This document shows, one piece after another, positions 25,463 through 33,580 of a stretch of DNA of 64,000 bases. The stretch is taken from assembly GCA_937980205.1 (NCBI GenBank), contig CALJKW010000050.1:186001-250000 (forward strand). Reading direction: 5' to 3'. Position 1 is the first letter of the stretch. Each line of letters opens with the position of its first letter. The notes beneath the pieces were generated by a model. The model ran no database searches. It saw only the letters and a list, made by a program, of their open reading frames with translations, and was not told the DNA's origin. Origin of the DNA: an uncultured Myxococcales bacterium (lineage in GTDB: Bacteria; Myxococcota; Myxococcia; Myxococcales; Myxococcaceae). The translations under genes were made by a program, and so were the position numbers.

Positions 25463-26632
25463 ATGGAGCGACGGACACGGGCCTTAGTGCTGTTCGCGAC
25501 GGTAGCGTGCGCGACGGCGAGGCACGCCGAGATGGTCAGCGATCTCGTTGCGGCCAGCGACAGCGCGAACATGACACCACGGGAGACTTGTTCGCTCCTG
25601 ACCGCGCGGGGGCCTGCCCTCGCCCTTGAGGGGCAATCCAACTTCGAGGCGGTGCGGGCGCGCTACTGCCGCGCTGCCGAGCACATCGCCCAGGTCCAGC
25701 CCCAGCCCGACGTGGCTCAGACAAAGTCGACGAACCCCCTTGTGCTGGCAAAGCTGGCGGCGAACCTCAACCTTCGCCGAGCGGACGCTGATGCTGCCGC
25801 GCGCCGTTTCGTGGATGTTCTCCAGACTGCTTCGCGCGACGAGCTTGAAGAGGTGACCGAGAAGATGGAGGAGTGGCCCGACAAGTACTGGCCGGAGATC
25901 GAGGTCATGGGGCGCAACCGATCGCCGCAGTCCTCGTTCACGCAACAGCGCCTGTGGCAACGCGCACGCGACCGGCTTCGAGAACTGGAGGCCGCGGAAC
26001 GGGCGAATGCCCAACGGAGGGTGGAGTCCAGCACGGTGACGGCGACTGTTCCAGCGGCCGAAGTTGGCCGAGCAGGAATCGGGGCGGTCTCGCAACCAGT
26101 GAGTACCGGTCGCGAGCAGCTCGTCGCCGGTACTGCCGCCGATCGACCTCGACCGTCAGACGAAGCGGGAGTCCGGCCGCCAGCCACAGCGACCGACCTG
26201 ACCGACGCGTGGGTGTTTCTTCAGTCTGTGAATCGTGACCTCTTCCAGCAGGCCGAACTCGGGCTACCGCTGTGGGCGCGCCTGTGCCCGGCTGCCGTCG
26301 ACGAGATCCAAGACCTCGTCGACCGGAGCGTGGCGCCCGACGAGAAAACCCGCCTCAAGACGCTCCTGCGGAAGGCAGACTCGTGCGCCAAGGCGGTGGC
26401 CGCGCTCGGCAAGGACGCAATGGCTGCGGCTGTGCTCTGCGAGCAGGCCTACTACGGCCTCCAGAAGTACGCAGATGCGCCCTCAGGGTCGGAAGCAGCG
26501 AAGAGAGCCGCTGCGTTCGAGAAGCACAAGCAGACCTGCATAGCCCGCGCGAGCGACATCAAGCTGCGGCTCGCCAAGCTGGAGCCGGTGGTCGCCGAGA
26601 TAAGGGAGATGATCGCCGCCGGGTACCGCTGA
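25463..26632 (+). CDS. putative secreted lipoprotein of unknown function
   Basis: This 389-residue protein starts MERRTRALVLFATVACATA, a short basic and hydrophobic leader ending in a lipobox-like TVAC. The rest is helical, with Asp/Glu and Ala-rich stretches and several cysteines, and no domain I recognise. ATG 25463 has AGGAGAAG upstream. It is divergent from the XRE gene. Confidence 0.62.
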   Translation: MERRTRALVLFATVACATARHAEMVSDLVAASDSANMTPRETCSLLTARGPALALEGQSNFEAVRARYCRAAEHIAQVQPQPDVAQTKSTNPLVLAKLAANLNLRRADADAAARRFVDVLQTASRDELEEVTEKMEEWPDKYWPEIEVMGRNRSPQSSFTQQRLWQRARDRLRELEAAERANAQRRVESSTVTATVPAAEVGRAGIGAVSQPVSTGREQLVAGTAADRPRPSDEAGVRPPATATDLTDAWVFLQSVNRDLFQQAELGLPLWARLCPAAVDEIQDLVDRSVAPDEKTRLKTLLRKADSCAKAVAALGKDAMAAAVLCEQAYYGLQKYADAPSGSEAAKRAAAFEKHKQTCIARASDIKLRLAKLEPVVAEIREMIAAGYR

Positions 26633-26641
26633 GCGGGTGGT

Positions 26642-26692
26642 GTTCCCGTTCCCGTCAACCCTTAGAGTGCGCGGGAACCGGAACCGGGAACC
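26642..26692. repeat. inverted GTTCCC/GGGAAC repeat cluster
   Basis: GTTCCCGTTCCCG is followed 17 bp later by CGGGAACCGGAACCGGGAAC. The arms can pair as a hairpin just after the lipoprotein stop, so it may act as a terminator. The repeated GGGAAC unit could also be a protein-binding or mobile repeat. Confidence 0.45.
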
Positions 26693-26825
26693 GCCCTCGA
26701 TTTTCATGACGGCCGCACCATTGCGCATTCCACCGATGTCGATCACCTGTTCCACGCGAAGGCGATCACTCATTCCAGGCGAAGCCGATCACCTGAGCCA
26801 GCGCGACGAGGCTGGTATGTGACGG

Positions 26826-27584
26826 CTACTTCGACGGCTTCTGCTTCGGGGTCAAGTGCTGCGTCTTGCGAATCGACTCGGACGCGACGAGCTTGATGCG
26901 GTGAGCGTTGTGCACGAGACGGTCGCAGATCGCGTCGGCGAGCGTCGGGTCGCCGATGACGGCGTGCCAGTCCTTCGGCTCGAGCTGACTGGTGATGATG
27001 GTCGAGCTGGTGTTGTACCGGTCGTCGAGGATCTCGAGCAGATCCTTCCGCTGCTGGGCGGTGAGCGCCTCGAGACCGAAGTCGTCGAGCACGAGCACGC
27101 TCGTCTTCGCGAAGCGCTTGAGCAGCGTCGCGTACGAGCCGTCACCGCGCGCGAGCGCGAGCTCGTCGAAGAGGCGGGTCGTGCGTCGGTAGACGACTGA
27201 GAAGCCGTCGCGGCACGCCTTCTGGCCGAGCGCGCACGCGATGTAGCTCTTCCCGAGCCCGGTGTGCCCCGTCAGGATGACGTTCTGCTTCTGTTGCACC
27301 CAGTGCGACGAGGCGAGCTCGAGCATCGCCGACTTCGTGAGCCCTCGCGGGTGCCCGTAGTCGATGTCCTCGACGCACGCCGGCATCTTGAAGCGCGCGG
27401 CGATCAGTCGCAGGTGCAGCCGTCGGTTCTCTCGGTAGACCCACTCGGCGTCGGCGAGGAATCCAACGAAGTCCTGCGGCTCGACGCTCTGCTTCTTCGG
27501 TGCGTCGTGCCACTCGCGCAGCGCCTTCGCCATTCCGAAGAGCTTCATCGCGTTCAACTTCTCCAGCGTCTGTTCCATCAGCAT
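26826..27584 (-). CDS. istB: IS21 helper ATPase IstB
   Basis: This 252-residue AAA+ ATPase is the DnaC/IstB type that assists IS21 transposition. It shows Walker A GHTGLGKS, Walker B VLVLDDFGLE and the IstB stretch SSTIITSQLEPKDWHAVIGD. ATG 27584 has an AGGAAG site 5 nt upstream. It is full length, so the element may still be active. Confidence 0.93.
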   Translation of the reverse strand: MLMEQTLEKLNAMKLFGMAKALREWHDAPKKQSVEPQDFVGFLADAEWVYRENRRLHLRLIAARFKMPACVEDIDYGHPRGLTKSAMLELASSHWVQQKQNVILTGHTGLGKSYIACALGQKACRDGFSVVYRRTTRLFDELALARGDGSYATLLKRFAKTSVLVLDDFGLEALTAQQRKDLLEILDDRYNTSSTIITSQLEPKDWHAVIGDPTLADAICDRLVHNAHRIKLVASESIRKTQHLTPKQKPSK

Positions 27585-27691
27585 TTCGCTTCCTTTGATG
27601 GCCTCGATGTTTGTTGCGCCTCGCGCGGGGCTTCTTCCGCGCGAGGCGCCCTCTGTGAGCCGCGAGGCCGTTGGCGGCGCCCAGCGGTTCG

Positions 27692-29212
27692 TCAGTGGTA
27701 GTAGCCCGGCCCTCGGATGTTCCCGTGCAGCGGCAGCGGCACGTCGCGCTGCTCGCCGAGTTCCTGGCGGTCGAGGCCGTTCTTCAGAATCGTCTTCACG
27801 CTCTTGTACGAGAAGGCGCTCACCTTCACTGCGCGGGCGCAGGCCGCCTCGATGCGCGCGTCTTCGTACGTCTTGCGCAGCGACATCACGCCGAGGCACG
27901 CCTGGAAGCCGTGCTGCGGGTGTTTGCGGCGGCTCATGATTCCCTCGACCAGCTCGGCCGTCGCCGGCCCGACCTTCCGCGCCCACTCGATGAGCCGCGG
28001 CGGGTCCCACTCGGCGTAGTCGCGGTGCGCCTTCGGCATGTGCTCGGTCTTGGTCGTGTACTTGTTGGGCGTGTCGTCGCGTACGTGCGAGGCGACGCGC
28101 ACGCCCTTGATGAGCAGCTCGACCGTTGACGCAGTGGCCCGCACCTCGGCGTGCTGATGCACCAGCGTGTAGTGGACGCTGTAGAAGTGATCGCGGAACG
28201 CGACGTGGTAGTGCGGCCCGACCTTCCCTTTGCCCCACTCGGTGAATTCGTATGGCCGCGCCGGCAGTGCCTTCAGCGCCGGCCTGTCGAGCTCTTCGTA
28301 CAGCTGCCGCCGCGACTTCTTCAGCCGCCGCATCGGCCGCGCATTCAGCTTCTCGACCATCGGCTTCACCGCCGCTTTCAGTTCCGCCACCGAGAAGAAG
28401 CTCTGCTTCCGCAGCGCCGCGATGATCCACCGCTCGGCGAGCAGCACCGCGACCTCGACCTTCGCCTTGTCTTTGGGCCGCCTCACGCGCGCCGGGATGA
28501 CCGCGACGCCGTAGTGGCTCGCCAGGTCGGCGTACGTCGGGTTCAGGTCTGGCTCGTAGCGGTCGGGCTTCGTCACGCCGACCTTCGGGTTGTCGGGCAC
28601 CCACAGCTCGGTCACGCCCTCGAAGAAGTTCAGCGCGTTGATGTGGCACTGCACCCAAGTGGGCAGGTCCTCATGCAGCACCGGCTCGACGTACGTGTAG
28701 CTGCTCGCGCCCAGCACCGCGACGAAGAGCTTCGCGACCTTCACCTCGCCTGTGAGCGGGTCGGTGACGTCGATACCGTCGCCGCTGAAATCGATGAAGA
28801 GCTTCTCGCCGACCCGATGCTCTTGCCGCATCGACAGCTGCAGCCGCATCGCCCACGCCACGTAGTGCAGGCAGAAGGCGCTGTACTGGTACCCGCCCGG
28901 CTGCGCGGCCTTGTACTCCTCCCAGATGAGCTGCTTCGTGACGTGCTTCCGCTTCAGCTCGAGGTGCACCGAGGCCCAGTCGGGCTCGGGCCGCTTGTCC
29001 TTCGTCGCGCTGTTACCCTCAGCGAACAGCAGCCGCGTCAGCGCGACGTCGCTGTCGAGCTCGGGCGGCAGGGGCCAGGTCAGCCCCGCCACTCGAATCC
29101 GCGACACGTACCCCTGCGCCGTCGACGGCGACGTCTTCAGGCTCCTGGCGATCGCCCGCGCCGACAGCTTGTTCTCGAAGTGCAGCCTCAGGAACTCTCT
29201 CAACTTCCGCAT
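27692..29212 (-). CDS. istA: IS21 transposase IstA
   Basis: This 506-residue transposase has an N-terminal HTH (LRLHFENKLSARAIARSLKT), a DDE integrase core beginning EKLFIDFSGDGIDV and continuing with LWVPDNPKVGVTKP, and a C-terminal Mu-type beta domain (YHVAFRDHFYSVHYTLVHQH). The DDE acidic residues appear present. ATG 29212 is preferred to TTG 29233. It lies 107 bp ahead of istB. Confidence 0.93.
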   Translation of the reverse strand: MRKLREFLRLHFENKLSARAIARSLKTSPSTAQGYVSRIRVAGLTWPLPPELDSDVALTRLLFAEGNSATKDKRPEPDWASVHLELKRKHVTKQLIWEEYKAAQPGGYQYSAFCLHYVAWAMRLQLSMRQEHRVGEKLFIDFSGDGIDVTDPLTGEVKVAKLFVAVLGASSYTYVEPVLHEDLPTWVQCHINALNFFEGVTELWVPDNPKVGVTKPDRYEPDLNPTYADLASHYGVAVIPARVRRPKDKAKVEVAVLLAERWIIAALRKQSFFSVAELKAAVKPMVEKLNARPMRRLKKSRRQLYEELDRPALKALPARPYEFTEWGKGKVGPHYHVAFRDHFYSVHYTLVHQHAEVRATASTVELLIKGVRVASHVRDDTPNKYTTKTEHMPKAHRDYAEWDPPRLIEWARKVGPATAELVEGIMSRRKHPQHGFQACLGVMSLRKTYEDARIEAACARAVKVSAFSYKSVKTILKNGLDRQELGEQRDVPLPLHGNIRGPGYYH

Positions 29213-29489
29213 GGACAGCCTCTCTGCCGGCAACGTGACCTTCCTTTCGGAAGGTCCGCGTCCGTGGTCTGTCCAGCCCCGTCAACGACTGCCGCTCAGC
29301 TGCCCATGGGGTGATCGACCCCCGTGGAATCAGTGATCGGCTTCGCGTGGAACGGGTGATCGGCTTCCCGTGGAATGCCCGATCGGCTTCGCGTGGAATC
29401 GGTGATCGACATCACGTGGCGCACGCACACCATCAAGAAGCGCGATCACGCTCAGCGGTCTGGCTCCGTAACAACAATGCGACCGGTGC

Positions 29490-30460
29490 TCATCGCCGAC
29501 GCCGGAGCGACTCGATGATCCCCTTCACCGTGTCGAGCCTGCCCTGCTGCGACGGCCGAGACTCAAGCTCGACGTACCTCTCGTAGGCGATGACCGCGCC
29601 TTGAACATCGGCACTCAAGCGGCGAGCCTCGCCGAGCCCGTACCAGCCGTCGGGGTCTGCCGGCTCAAGCTGGGTGTAGCGGTCGTACGCGGAAGAAGCC
29701 GTCGCGAAGTCGCCGGAGGACGCGGCAGCGTAACCGAGGTTGAACCAGCCGAACTTGAACGTCGGGTCAGCCGCGACCGCGTCCCTGTACGCACTGATCG
29801 CCTCACGGACCTCGCCCCGCTTGAAGAACACGTTGCCGAGACCGTTCGTCGCGGGTGCGCAGCCCGGTGCCGCCGCCAGCGCATCGCGATAACTCAGCTC
29901 GGCGACTCGAAGTTCGTGAGCCGGCACCGCCAGCTGCGCCTCGATCGGTACAGTCGATGTTGATGTTCACCGGGGGGCGTCGCCGGCGCGGGTACGGTCG
30001 CCACAATTGTCGCCGGCGAGCGAGCAGAGTCCTCACGCATGGGCGGCGGCGGAGGCGGGTCAGCGACAGCCAGGACTGATTGAGGAGGAGGCGGCGGGGG
30101 AGGTGCGGGTCCTTCCGGCGGTGCCGCAACAGCGAGGGCCGGCTCGCGATCAACGGGACCTTCCGTGACCGCGATCCGCTCGGGCTCCGGCTCGGCCGGT
30201 GGAACCGTCGGCATTACCTGGTCACGGAAGGAAGAAACGATCGAGCTGCCCCGCGTTCGCAGCTTTGACTGGGATGGTCGCCGTGTCCCGATCGACGACC
30301 GCTCGCACGTGACCGACCTCCGAAACTGTCCACCGCACGGTCGTCTCGTACGAGGTGCCGATGAACCCAACCCCTCCAACCCATCTTCATGATGAGCGAT
30401 ACGCGGTCGCCGTCGTCGGTGACGGTGCTGTCCTCGAGCCCCGCGCTCTTGCCGGTCGGG
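29490..30460 (-). pseudogene. decayed TPR/Pro-rich protein gene with frameshifts
   Basis: Pieces of one minus-strand protein lie in different frames. They run from 30440 (STVTDDGDRVSLIMKMG) to 30370-30225 (GTSYETTVRWTVSEVGHVRA) to a Pro-rich linker (PPEGPAPPPPPPPQSVLAV) near 30100-30000. A TPR domain at 29490-29939 follows (GNVFFKRGEVREAISAYRDA, then GWFNLGYAAASSGDFATASS). At least two frameshifts separate them. The TPR part alone could still be read from a GTG near 29924. It lies next to the IS21 element. Confidence 0.6.
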
Positions 30461-30476
30461 TGAAGAATCCGCTCTC

Positions 30477-30776
30477 GTGGGGGAGTGCCGCACGCTGATG
30501 CGGCGCAGGCTGCGCTCCAAGGAGGGTGCTTTCTCCCCGGGTGCCCTTGTCGTCGCGGACGAAGCGCCGTCGCCTGAGGCAGCGGCGGAGCGCAAGGGCC
30601 TCGAGGCCGCGCTCGCGGCGGCGCTCGGCGAGCTTCAGGAAGCTGATCGTCAGGCGCTGGCGGAAGGGCTCACGCGCGCGCGAGGCACCAGGCGTCATCA
30701 CCCGAGGGATTCGCCGATCACCGCGACCACAATCGCGACTACCGAGTCCGACAACGCGAGACCGAGCGCCGCGTGA
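30477..30776 (+). pseudogene. fragment resembling an ECF sigma factor
   Basis: The plus-strand stretch MRRRLRSKEGAF ... EAPSPEAAAERKGLEAALAA, then LGELQEADRQALAEGL, looks like the linker and region-4 start of an ECF sigma factor. It then loses coding character. No upstream region 2 is visible. The rest of 30777-30942 holds nothing I can support. Confidence 0.35.
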
Positions 30777-30942
30777 CGGATATGGGTTCTGAAGACTTGC
30801 CCGCGGTGAGCATTGGCGCCGCGCCGGTGACCGCGATCCCCGTCGCTCAAGACGGCTCGTCGGCCGTACCATGGGGTTCGGGACCGTGAGAATGAGGAAG
30901 CATGAACCGCAGAATCACGTCGGGCGCGAGGTAACGCCGCGG

Positions 30943-30971
30943 CCGGAAGAGCCGCGGGAGGCTCTTCCCGG
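30943..30971. terminator. strong hairpin after the PilZ gene
   Basis: CCGGAAGAGCC and GGCTCTTCCCGG form an 11-bp stem with one bulged C and a 6-nt loop, 8 bp behind the PilZ stop codon. It is a likely transcription terminator of the RND/PilZ unit, although the T-run is missing. Confidence 0.55.
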
Positions 30972-30978
30972 CTGCTCG

Positions 30979-31773
30979 TTACGACAACGACGCTAGATAG
31001 GCTCGGAGTTCTTCTCGGAAGCCAACATCGTCCGGCGAGAATGCGACCCCGACGCCGCCTTGCTCAGAGGCGTCGCGATGGTGAACGACCCGCACGACGG
31101 TGTGGAGGCGGTTGCCGTTGGGAAGGTGGAGGGTGAGTCGGGCTTCACTGTTCAAAGGCGGACGCTCCGGCGTCGCAACAAAGAGTCCCCCCTTCGAGAT
31201 ATTGGTCGCGTGCTCGCGAACGAAGTCATCGACCGTCTTGAACTCGACGGCCAAGAGAACGCGGTAGCGCGTTGAAGCTCGAGCTCCGTCGTCGGGCTGC
31301 CCTCGCTGCCCCAATGGCGAACCGCGTCGCGGCGATGTTGGTGGGTCGATACCTGAGGTTGAGTCTGGTGCCCCCTGCAAGGCGCCACGCACGACGTCAG
31401 CGACAGCTGTGAAGTTGTCGAAGGTGAAGTGCTCGCCCTCCGATGGCGTCAGGAATCTCCTGGCGAAATCTTCGCGCTTGGCTTGCCGTATGCCGTTCAG
31501 CGCGAGAAATCGGCCACCGGCCTTCCGGGTCTGGGCTTCCAGCTGGGAGATGACCCTCGGCGGCGTGAGAGCCGGGTCGAGCTCCACGCAGACGACTGCC
31601 AGGCTGCGATGCAACGCGACCCGAATCCAGGGGGAACCGAGCGACAACCATCCACCGAGGATCTCGACGAATGCCGCCGCGCGTTCTGCGGACGCACTCA
31701 CGTCCCAGATGAACAGCGCGCTCGCACCTGTGAGGGCCGCTGGAACGAGATCGCGTTGCTGTCGTTGCCCCAC
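30979..31773 (-). CDS. PilZ-domain protein
   Basis: This 264-residue protein has a C-terminal PilZ-like domain: STRYRVLLAVEFKTVDDFVR, then ATNISKGGLFVAT, and later GVGVAFSPDD. It resembles the PilZ variant common in myxobacteria; the arginine pair RxxxR of classical c-di-GMP binders appears only as STRYR, so nucleotide binding is uncertain. The N-terminal 150 residues are of unknown fold. It starts 9 bp behind the selenoprotein gene and closes the efflux operon. Confidence 0.82.
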   Translation of the reverse strand: MGQRQQRDLVPAALTGASALFIWDVSASAERAAAFVEILGGWLSLGSPWIRVALHRSLAVVCVELDPALTPPRVISQLEAQTRKAGGRFLALNGIRQAKREDFARRFLTPSEGEHFTFDNFTAVADVVRGALQGAPDSTSGIDPPTSPRRGSPLGQRGQPDDGARASTRYRVLLAVEFKTVDDFVREHATNISKGGLFVATPERPPLNSEARLTLHLPNGNRLHTVVRVVHHRDASEQGGVGVAFSPDDVGFREELRAYLASLS

Positions 31774-31782
31774 ACCGTCACC

Positions 31783-32166
31783 TCAACTCGGAACAATCAA
31801 CGTGAGCGCGACGAGCCCAGTCGCGGCGATCAGCGCCTTCAGGTGGACCTTCCGAGCCTGCCTGCGCACCTGCGCAAGCTCCGAGGTGTCGATGATCGCT
31901 TCCGCTCCACCGTCCATGTCGCGCTGACCGCGCGACGCCAGGTTGACTCAGGTCTTTTCTCGCGCTTGAAACACGCCAAGGGCGCCCGCCCAAAACGGAA
32001 GAAAGACGGCGAGCCGCCACAGCCGATGTGCATCGACTCCCACGAGAACTGCCGCGACGCACACGCCCGCGACCAGGAGCACCACGCCGAAGCCCAAGCG
32101 GCTGCGCCGCTCGCGCGGGCCGATATTGGCGATGCAGACGGCCGGCGCCTCATTCTCGAGATTCAC
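31783..32166 (-). CDS. small membrane selenoprotein, paralogue 1 (UGA at codon 73)
   Basis: Read through an in-frame TGA (31950-31948) this gene gives 127 residues: a conserved N-terminus with Cys11 (AVCIANIGPRERR), two membrane helices (about 26-43 and 50-66, RLWRLAVFLPFWAGALGVF), REKT-Sec73-VNLASRGQRDMD, and a basic segment ELAQVRRQARKVHLKA before a third helix. The part after TGA keeps the same frame and matches paralogue 2 (44190-44579) residue for residue over long stretches, which would not be expected after a real stop. A SECIS-like hairpin follows the TGA. The start is GTG 32166. It lies between the TolC gene and the PilZ gene. Its role is unknown; Cys11/Sec73 may form a redox pair (inference). 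Confidence 0.82.
31918..31936 (-). promoter_or_regulatory. SECIS-like hairpin 1
   Basis: On the minus strand GTCGCGC GGTCA GCGCGAC forms a perfect 7-bp stem with a GGTCA loop. The loop begins exactly 18 nt after the TGA. As I recall, the Escherichia coli fdhF SECIS also places GGUC 18 nt behind its UGA. Confidence 0.8.
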
Positions 32167-32224
32167 GCGGCACCTCGCGCGTCTCGCCGGAGCGGTTGTG
32201 CCGGCGGTTCACCGGTAACGAAAG

Positions 32225-33580
32225 TCATGGCAGCGGGAGCCCTGCGCTGATGTGCAGCGACGCGCGGGCCGAGGCAAGCTCGGTGCGCGCCTGGATCTGG
32301 CCGACCTCGGCGGCGAAGAGGTCTCGCTCCGCCTGAATCACCTCGACCTGGGTCGTGGAGCCGGCGTTGTAGCGGTCTCGCGCGACCTGCGCCGCGCGCG
32401 CGGCTGCCTGAACCTGCCCCGCCGCCGCCTCGATCTTGACCAACGACGCCGTGAGCCGCTGCCAGTCGGCATGGATCTGATCCCTGGCCTGCAGCCTGGC
32501 ACGCTCGACGGCGAGGTTCGCGGTGGCCTCGCTCGCCGCCTGTGCGCTCATGTTCATGAACGTCGGGACGTCGATGCGCCACAAGATGTTGATGCCGGTG
32601 TTGTACACGGCAGCCTGGCCCTGAAAGCCGGTCGCGTTGGTGACGCGCTGCGTGAACTGAGCGGTGATGATCGGCAGCGCGGCGAGTCGCGAGGCTGTCG
32701 CGAACCGACCCGCTGCCACCGCGTCGTCCTCAGCCGCCCGTACCGCCGGCAGCTCGCCGACGCGCTGCTCCAACTCGCCGAAACCCGGCTCCGGGCGCGT
32801 GTCGTCGTCCGGCAGCGGCACGTTCGCGGGCGGCTCGAGCCCACTCACGCTGCGAAGCGACCGTCGCGTCGTCGCGACCAGCGACTCGGTATCCGCCACC
32901 ACCTGGCGGGTTCGCTGGACCTCGGCCTTCGCGCGCAGCAGATCGAGCTCGGTGCTCGCACCGGCGCTCGCTCGAATCTCCATCAGCTTGAGCTGCGCCT
33001 CAGCCACGCTCGCCGACTTCTTGGCCGACTCGCGCACCGCAAGCGCCGCCGCGTATCCATAGTAGGCGCCGACGACCTGGCGCTTCACGAAGTCGCGCGC
33101 CAGCTGCTCGCGGTGCTCCGCGCCCGAGACGCTCGAGGACGCCGCCATCACCCGCCACCACCTTCCCGCGTCGATCAACGGCAGCTCGAACCGCAACACC
33201 GCGTCGAGCTGATCGCTCGGGATGATCACGGTCTTCGACGAGCAGAGGTGGTTCGCCGAGCAGACCTGCCCTGACGCGCAGTCGGCGTCGACCTGGCAGG
33301 CCTTGAGAAACTGCCCCATGTTCTCGGCAGGGTTGACGAAGCTGGGAAACGCGACTTCGGCTGCGACCTGGTTGTGCGTCCAACCGGCGTTCGCAGTGAG
33401 CGAAGGCAGCAGGCCGGACCACGCGGTGCGGAAGTCCGCCGCCGCCCGTTCCCTCTGCTGCGCCGAAATCAGCCGATCGAGGTTCTGCTGGTCCGCTGAA
33501 TCGACGAACTGCGCGAGACCGGGGGTCTGCGCGGCTGCGCTCGTTGCCAGCACCAATGCGGCCACTCCCGGCGTTCTCAC
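32225..33580 (-). CDS. TolC-family outer-membrane efflux protein
   Basis: This 451-residue outer-membrane channel subunit of the RND pump has a signal peptide MRTPGVAALVLATSAAAQ. Two OEP repeats of long helices follow (QLKLMEIRASAGASTELDLL, and RDRYNAGSTTQVEVIQAERD). An unusual insertion in the first surface-loop region holds four cysteines (CQVDADCASGQVCSANHLC), like Cys-rich modules of myxobacterial surface proteins. Its ATG overlaps the RND gene stop by 4 bp (ATGA). Confidence 0.92.
   Translation of the reverse strand: MRTPGVAALVLATSAAAQTPGLAQFVDSADQQNLDRLISAQQRERAAADFRTAWSGLLPSLTANAGWTHNQVAAEVAFPSFVNPAENMGQFLKACQVDADCASGQVCSANHLCSSKTVIIPSDQLDAVLRFELPLIDAGRWWRVMAASSSVSGAEHREQLARDFVKRQVVGAYYGYAAALAVRESAKKSASVAEAQLKLMEIRASAGASTELDLLRAKAEVQRTRQVVADTESLVATTRRSLRSVSGLEPPANVPLPDDDTRPEPGFGELEQRVGELPAVRAAEDDAVAAGRFATASRLAALPIITAQFTQRVTNATGFQGQAAVYNTGINILWRIDVPTFMNMSAQAASEATANLAVERARLQARDQIHADWQRLTASLVKIEAAAGQVQAAARAAQVARDRYNAGSTTQVEVIQAERDLFAAEVGQIQARTELASARASLHISAGLPLP

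Larger units (their letters stand above)
26737..29411 (-). mobile_element. IS21-family insertion sequence
   Basis: The 2675-bp element runs from TGTCGATCACC to GGTGATCGACA, the TGT...ACA ends expected of IS21. Each end carries multiple copies of a 19-20-bp unit with core GATCGGCTTCGCGTGGAA: about two or three at 26737-26800 and four at 29307-29411, in opposite orientation. Inside lie istA and istB in that order. Flanks (ACCGA and TCACG) do not show a target duplication, so the exact ends or later decay remain open. Confidence 0.85.

Noticed and set aside
26642..26692. CRISPR-like repeat
   Set aside because: Only short GGGAAC units without spacers of regular length; inverted arrangement fits a hairpin.
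28151..29314. 387-residue plus-strand frame
   Set aside because: Antisense to istA, which is a certain transposase gene.
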